A stretch of DNA of 64,000 nucleotides. Origin: Nocardioides hwasunensis. Its GTDB lineage: Bacteria > Actinomycetota > Actinomycetes > Propionibacteriales > Nocardioidaceae. The stretch covers positions 62,001 through 126,000 of the forward strand of contig NZ_JACXYY010000002.1 in NCBI RefSeq assembly GCF_014779665.1, written 5' to 3'. Below the pieces are notes generated by a model. It was not told the origin of the DNA and searched no databases. It was given only the letters and a program-made list of their open reading frames with translations. A program made the position numbers and the translations under genes. Of this stretch, positions 57,981-64,000 are shown in pieces. The first letter of the stretch is position 1. Every line of letters begins with the position of its first letter.

Positions 57981-58744
57981 GCGACGTCCCCACCTGGTAC
58001 GACCTGCTCGACGTGGCGCGTGACGCCTCGACCGACGAGGTCCGCGCTGCCTGGAAGGCCCAGATCGCCGACCTCGAGCCCGGCGAGCGCCGCTTCGACG
58101 CCCTCAACCGCGCGGCCAGGGTGCTGCTCGACCCCGCCGCGCGGGCGGCGTACGACGCCGAGCACCCAGTGGTCGACGACCAGCACTGCGATGAGCGCGA
58201 GCCCGAGGAGCCGCTGGTGGCGTCCCTGCCTTCCTGGGACGGCCGCAACGGCGGGGTGCCGTCGTGGCTGCTCGCCGGGCTCGCGGTCGTGGCAGCCGGC
58301 CTGGTCACGATCACCGCGTGGACGTGGACGAGCAGCAGCGCCGGTGCGTCCGGGACCGACCCGTCCGTCCGGCAGGCGCAGGTCGCGGCGGAGCGGGCGG
58401 TCGTCCCCGTGCTGTCCTACGACTACGAGCACCTCGACGACGACCAGCGTGCCGCCCAGGCGCTGATGACCGGCAGCTATCGCCAGGAGTACGACAAGCT
58501 CTTCTCGGTGCTCCAGGAGAACGCACCCCGGACGCAGACGAGGGTGACGGCGTCGGTGGTCGCCTCGGGCATCGTCCGGGCGAGCGGGGACCGGGTGCAG
58601 GTGCTGGTGTTCGTCGACCGGCCCACGACCAACAAGCTGGGCTCGGAGCCGGTCGTCTACAAGGACCAGGTGACGCTCTCGATGCAGCTCGTCGACGGCG
58701 AGTGGCTGGTCGACGACCTCATCACCTCGCCGGTCCAGGGCTGA
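57977..58744 (+). CDS. Mce-associated protein with N-terminal J-like domain lacking HPD
   Basis: A 255-residue protein that overlaps the previous gene by 4 bases. Residues 7-62 (TWYDLLDVARDAS, VRAAWKAQIADLE, RFDALNRAARVL, DPAARAAYDAE) resemble helices I-IV of a DnaJ J domain, but the loop where HPD would stand reads DLEPGE. A membrane segment (about 94-118) and a Mam-like domain ending GEWLVDDLI follow. The N-terminal piece is thus unlikely to stimulate DnaK and may be a docking module. Confidence 0.78.
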   Translation: MSDVPTWYDLLDVARDASTDEVRAAWKAQIADLEPGERRFDALNRAARVLLDPAARAAYDAEHPVVDDQHCDEREPEEPLVASLPSWDGRNGGVPSWLLAGLAVVAAGLVTITAWTWTSSSAGASGTDPSVRQAQVAAERAVVPVLSYDYEHLDDDQRAAQALMTGSYRQEYDKLFSVLQENAPRTQTRVTASVVASGIVRASGDRVQVLVFVDRPTTNKLGSEPVVYKDQVTLSMQLVDGEWLVDDLITSPVQG

Positions 58745-58804
58745 GGCGAGCCGGGAGGGCAGGCCACGCGTCGTCCACAGAGTCGTCGATTCCGCGCGTC
58801 CGGC

Positions 58805-58833
58805 TTGACCCCGGCGGCATCAGAGTTCATAGT
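58805..58833 (+). promoter_or_regulatory. Upstream rpoB promoter candidate
   Basis: TTGACC (58805-58810), a 17-base spacer and CATAGT (58828-58833), about 175 bases before rpoB. Confidence 0.45.
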
Positions 58834-58879
58834 CATGGCCAACGCGTGGCACTCTCCCATCGGGAATTCGACCCCGCGT

Positions 58880-58908
58880 TTGTGGCGTGTCCTCATCTGC
58901 GCTATCGT
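58880..58908 (+). promoter_or_regulatory. Second rpoB promoter candidate
   Basis: TTGTGG (58880-58885), a 17-base spacer and TATCGT (58903-58908), about 100 bases before rpoB. Two promoters for rpoB would match known actinobacterial cases. Confidence 0.45.
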
Positions 58909-59007
58909 GGGCCCTTGCGCCTGCCCTCAGATGCCCGACGCCCTCCGGACGGCTGTTGCGGTGGTCGGCCGGCGCCGAGATCACTTGATCATTTGTGAGG
59001 ACACCTC

Positions 59008-62000
59008 TTGGCCGCGCGCAGCTCCGCTGGTAACCACCGTCGCACCTCTTTCGCAAAGATCACCGAACCTCTCGAGGTTCCCCCCCTCATCTCGCTCCAG
59101 ACGAGCAGCTTCGACTGGCTGGTCGGCGGAGAGCGTTGGGAGGAGGAGGTGGCTGCCCGCAAGGCCGCCGGTGAGGACGTCTCCGAGAAGACCGGTCTGC
59201 AGGAGATCTTCGAGGAGATCTCCCCGATCGAGGACTTCTCCGAGACGATGATGCTCTCCTTCGACAATCCCGTCTTCCTGGACGAGAAGTACACCGAGGA
59301 GGAGTGCAAGGAGAAGGACTTCACCTACTCCCGGCCCCTCTACGTCTCGGCCGAGTTCATGAACCACGAGACCGGTGAGATCAAGGGCCAGACGGTCTTC
59401 ATGGGCGACTTCCCCATGATGACCAAGAAGGGCACCTTCATCATCAACGGCACCGAGCGGGTCGTCGTGTCCCAGCTCGTCCGCTCGCCGGGCGTCTACT
59501 TCGAGTCCTCGCCCGACAAGACGTCCGACAAGGACATCTACACCGCCAAGCTCATCCCGAGCCGTGGCGCGTGGCTCGAGTTCGAGATCGACAAGCGCGA
59601 CCTCGTCGGCGTGCGCCTGGACCGCAAGCGCAAGCAGAACGTCACCGTCCTGCTCAAGGCGCTCGGCTGGACCACCGACCAGATCCGCGAGGAGTTCGGT
59701 CAGTACGAGTCGATGATGCTGACCCTCGAGAAGGACAGCGTCCGCTACGAGGTCGTCCACGAGGAGCTGCAGAAGAAGGCGCGGGGCGAGGCCCCGACCG
59801 CCGAGCAGGTCAACGACGAGGTCACCCGTCTCGCGCTGCTCGACATCTACCGCAAGCTCCGCCCCGGCGAGCCGCCGACGGCCGAGGCCGCGCAGACGCT
59901 GCTGAACAACTACTACTTCAACGGCAAGCGCTACGACCTGGCGAAGGTCGGCCGCTACAAGATCAACAAGAAGCTCGGCCTCCACGAGGCGTTCGACCAG
60001 CAGACGCTGACCATCGACGACGTCGTCGCCGCCATCCGCTACGTCGTGCAGCTGCACGCCGCGGGTGTGCAGGCCCCGGCGCCGGACCTGGTCGACGCCG
60101 AGGGCAACGTCGTCGAGGGTCCTGACGGTGCTCCCGTCAAGGTCCAGGCCGACGACATCGACCACTTCGGCAACCGGCGCATGCGCACGGTGGGCGAGCT
60201 CATCCAGAACCAGCTCCGCACGGGCCTGGCCCGCATGGAGCGCGTCGTGCGCGAGCGGATGACGACGCAGGACGTCGAGGCCATCACGCCGCAGTCCCTG
60301 ATCAACATCCGTCCCGTGGTCGCGGCGCTGAAGGAGTTCTTCGGCACCTCGCAGCTGAGCCAGTTCATGGACCAGACCAACCCGATCGCCGGCCTGACGC
60401 ACAAGCGTCGCCTCTCGGCGCTCGGTCCCGGTGGTCTGTCCCGCGACCGTGCCGGCATGGAGGTCCGTGACGTCCACCCGTCGCACTACGGCCGCATGTG
60501 CCCGATCGAGACCCCGGAAGGCCCGAACATCGGCCTGATCGGCTCGCTCGCGTCCTACGGTCGGATCAACCCGTTCGGCTTCGTCGAGACCCCCTACCGC
60601 CGCGTGGTCAAGGGTGTCGTCACCGACGAGATCGACTACCTGACCGCCGACGACGAGGACCGCTACGTCATCGCGCAGGCCAACGCCCCGCTCGACGCGA
60701 AGATGAAGTTCGCCGAGGAGCGCGTCCTGGTCCGGCAGAAGAACGGTGAGGTCGACGCGATCCTCGCCGAAGAGGTCGACTACATGGACGTCTCGCCGCG
60801 CCAGATGGTGTCGGTCGCGACGGCCCTGATCCCGTTCCTCGAGCACGACGACGCCAACCGGGCGCTCATGGGCGCCAACATGCAGCGCCAGGCCGTCCCG
60901 CTGGTCGTCAGCGACAGCCCGCTGGTCGGCACCGGCATGGAGTACCGAGCCGCCGTCGACGCCGGTGACGTGGTCGTCGCCGACAACGCCGGAGTGGTGA
61001 AGGAGGTGTCCGCCGACGCCATCGAGACGATGAACGACGACGGCACCTACCAGACCTACAAGCTGGCCAAGTTCAAGCGGTCCAACCAGGGCACCTGCAT
61101 CAACCAGCGTCCGCTGGTGAAGTCCGGTGACCGTCTCGAGGTCGGCACGCCGATCGCCGACGGTCCGTGCACCGACGACGCCGAGATGGCGCTGGGCACC
61201 AACCTGCTCGTCGCCTTCATGCCGTGGCAGGGCCACAACTACGAGGACGCCATCATCCTCAGCCAGCGCCTGGTGCAGGAGGACGTCCTCACCTCGATCC
61301 ACATCGAGGAGCACGAGGTCGACGCCCGCGACACCAAGCTCGGCCCCGAGGAGATCACCCGGGACATCCCGAACATCTCCGAGGAGGGCCTGGCCGACCT
61401 CGACGAGCGCGGCATCATCCGCATCGGCGCCGAGGTCACCACCGGTGACATCCTGGTCGGCAAGGTCACGCCCAAGGGCGAGACCGAGCTCACCCCCGAG
61501 GAGCGCCTGCTCCGCGCGATCTTCGGTGAGAAGGCGCGCGAGGTGCGCGACACCTCGATGAAGGTGCCGCACGGTGAGTCCGGCACGGTCATCGGCGTGC
61601 GGGTCTTCGACCGCGAGGACGGCGACGACCTTCCTCCGGGCGTGAACCAGCTGGTCCGCGTCTACGTCGCCCAGAAGCGCAAGATCTCCGTCGGTGACAA
61701 GCTCGCCGGCCGTCACGGCAACAAGGGCGTCATCGCCAAGATCCTGCCGGTCGAGGACATGCCGTTCATGGAGGACGGCACCCCGGTCGACGTCGTGCTC
61801 AACCCGCTGGGTGTGCCGCGACGGATGAACATCGGCCAGATCCTCGAGCTGCACCTCGGCTGGCTCGCCAAGCAGGGGTGGGACCTCAACCTCTCCGGTG
61901 AGAAGGGCGAGGCGGACTGGAAGAAGCGCCTGATCAAGATCGGCGCCGAGAAGGCCGACCCCAACACCAAGGTCGCCACCCCGGTGTTCGACGGTGCGCG

Positions 62001-62589
62001 CGAGGACGAGATCACCGGCCTGCTCGGTGCGACGCTGCCCAACCGTGACGGTGAGCGGATGGTCAAGGAGGACGGCAAGGCCGCCCTCTTCGACGGTCGC
62101 TCGGGTGAGCCGTTCCCGGAGCCGGTGGCCGTGGGCTACATGTACATCCTCAAGCTCCACCACCTCGTCGACGACAAGATCCACGCTCGCTCGACCGGCC
62201 CCTACTCGATGATCACGCAGCAGCCCCTGGGCGGTAAGGCCCAGTTCGGCGGCCAGCGGTTCGGCGAGATGGAGGTCTGGGCGATGGAGGCCTACGGCGC
62301 CGCCTACGCCCTCCAGGAGCTGCTGACGATCAAGTCCGACGACGTGCCGGGACGCGTGAAGGTCTACGAGGCCATCGTCAAGGGCGAGAACATCCCCGAC
62401 TCCGGCATCCCCGAGTCGTTCAAGGTGCTCGTCAAGGAGATGCAGTCGCTCTGCCTCAACGTGGAGGTGCTGTCGCAGGACGGCTCCACCATCTCGCTCA
62501 AGGACGCCGAGGAAGACGTCTTCCGGGCGGCCGAGGAGCTCGGCATCGACCTGTCGCGCCGCGAGCCCAGCTCCGTCGAAGAAGTCTGA
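59008..62589 (+). CDS. rpoB: DNA-directed RNA polymerase beta subunit
   Basis: A 1193-residue beta subunit, similar in length to other actinobacterial RpoB. The start is TTG at 59008 behind GTGAGGA, as in several actinobacteria. The rifampicin region around residue 452 reads [23 protein letters not shown], keeping the Asp, His and Ser most often changed in resistant mutants. [16 protein letters not shown] and [11 protein letters not shown] are further core motifs. It begins a two-gene operon with rpoC. Confidence 0.98.
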   Translation: MAARSSAGNHRRTSFAKITEPLEVPPLISLQTSSFDWLVGGERWEEEVAARKAAGEDVSEKTGLQEIFEEISPIEDFSETMMLSFDNPVFLDEKYTEEECKEKDFTYSRPLYVSAEFMNHETGEIKGQTVFMGDFPMMTKKGTFIINGTERVVVSQLVRSPGVYFESSPDKTSDKDIYTAKLIPSRGAWLEFEIDKRDLVGVRLDRKRKQNVTVLLKALGWTTDQIREEFGQYESMMLTLEKDSVRYEVVHEELQKKARGEAPTAEQVNDEVTRLALLDIYRKLRPGEPPTAEAAQTLLNNYYFNGKRYDLAKVGRYKINKKLGLHEAFDQQTLTIDDVVAAIRYVVQLHAAGVQAPAPDLVDAEGNVVEGPDGAPVKVQADDIDHFGNRRMRTVGELIQNQLRTGLARMERVVRERMTTQDVEAITPQSLINIRPVVAALKEFFGTSQLSQFMDQTNPIAGLTHKRRLSALGPGGLSRDRAGMEVRDVHPSHYGRMCPIETPEGPNIGLIGSLASYGRINPFGFVETPYRRVVKGVVTDEIDYLTADDEDRYVIAQANAPLDAKMKFAEERVLVRQKNGEVDAILAEEVDYMDVSPRQMVSVATALIPFLEHDDANRALMGANMQRQAVPLVVSDSPLVGTGMEYRAAVDAGDVVVADNAGVVKEVSADAIETMNDDGTYQTYKLAKFKRSNQGTCINQRPLVKSGDRLEVGTPIADGPCTDDAEMALGTNLLVAFMPWQGHNYEDAIILSQRLVQEDVLTSIHIEEHEVDARDTKLGPEEITRDIPNISEEGLADLDERGIIRIGAEVTTGDILVGKVTPKGETELTPEERLLRAIFGEKAREVRDTSMKVPHGESGTVIGVRVFDREDGDDLPPGVNQLVRVYVAQKRKISVGDKLAGRHGNKGVIAKILPVEDMPFMEDGTPVDVVLNPLGVPRRMNIGQILELHLGWLAKQGWDLNLSGEKGEADWKKRLIKIGAEKADPNTKVATPVFDGAREDEITGLLGATLPNRDGERMVKEDGKAALFDGRSGEPFPEPVAVGYMYILKLHHLVDDKIHARSTGPYSMITQQPLGGKAQFGGQRFGEMEVWAMEAYGAAYALQELLTIKSDDVPGRVKVYEAIVKGENIPDSGIPESFKVLVKEMQSLCLNVEVLSQDGSTISLKDAEEDVFRAAEELGIDLSRREPSSVEEV

Positions 62590-62677
62590 GTGGTGCGTAC
62601 GGCGACCGCACGCCGGTCGCCGTACCCCCTCAGTCACCAGCATCTACACCACGTACTAACGAAGGACTGCAGCCATC

Positions 62678-64000
<1,323 letters not shown>

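Noticed and set aside
58981..62643. 1220-codon minus-strand frame opposite rpoB
   Set aside because: Shadow of rpoB, which is unmistakable on the plus strand.

Overview
The window is chromosomal DNA from a high-GC actinobacterium, most likely a Nocardioides-type member of the Propionibacteriales. The evidence is the strong G/C third-position bias, the conserved block tRNA-Thr, tRNA-Met, rpmG, hadA, hadB, tRNA-Trp, secE, nusG, rplK, rplA, rplJ, rplL, a complete single-cluster Mce operon with an mkl-type ATPase upstream of rpoB-rpoC, a TTG-started rpoB, and a DUF222/HNH gene. Taxonomy is inferred from gene content only.

Layout. 1-6.4 kb: the 5' part of an ABC exporter (minus), an FdhF/YdeP-type molybdopterin oxidoreductase, a pirin, 3-methyladenine DNA glycosylase I and an amidase. 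6.5-16.3 kb: two tRNAs, rpmG, hadA-hadB-murB, a convergent adenosine deaminase, tRNA-Trp, secE-nusG-rplK-rplA, a lipoprotein, a stand-alone DnaB-C/RadA-like ATPase (minus), then rplJ-rplL behind a leader. 16.3-43.3 kb: a 27-kb methylated-amine block. It holds a MetF-like reductase; a minus-strand operon iclR1, corrinoid protein, methyl-THF methyltransferase, [2Fe-2S] corrinoid activator, DUF1638; a divergent MttB-family (non-pyrrolysine) methyltransferase; purU-fhs (minus); a second iclR; betB-betA-BCCT choline uptake; a glycine-betaine ABC transporter with a fused double permease; a betaine-type BCCT; and a dimethylglycine dehydrogenase with its own ETF beta/alpha. 43.3-47.1 kb: a small accessory patch (DUF222-HNH, SnoaL-like, alpha/beta hydrolase, YaeQ). 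47.4-58.7 kb: mkl, yrbE A/B, mceA-F and two Mce-associated proteins. 58.8-64 kb: rpoB and the start of rpoC.

How it fits together. The central block can be read as one pathway. Choline and betaine are imported, and choline is oxidised to glycine betaine (BetA, BetB). One methyl is probably removed by the MttB homologue onto a corrinoid protein, passed to THF and oxidised by the MetF-like enzyme. The C1 unit then leaves through Fhs (possibly with ATP gain) or PurU as formate. Dimethylglycine is handled by a folate-linked dehydrogenase feeding ETF. Corrinoid betaine demethylation is best known from anaerobes, so finding it complete beside an oxidative choline pathway in this kind of genome is the main point of interest.

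Regulation. Five promoter regions of this block (metF-like, purU/iclR2, the ABC transporter, betaine BCCT and dmgdh) carry a tandem pair of 15-bp palindromes, TTGCG-N5-CGCAA and variants, always with start points exactly 19 bp apart. The iclR1/mttB divergent region carries a different, perfect 14-bp inverted repeat. Two of the tandem-site promoters have their TTGACA -35 box in the loop of a strong hairpin that ends the preceding transcript. The whole block lies between rplL and rpoB.
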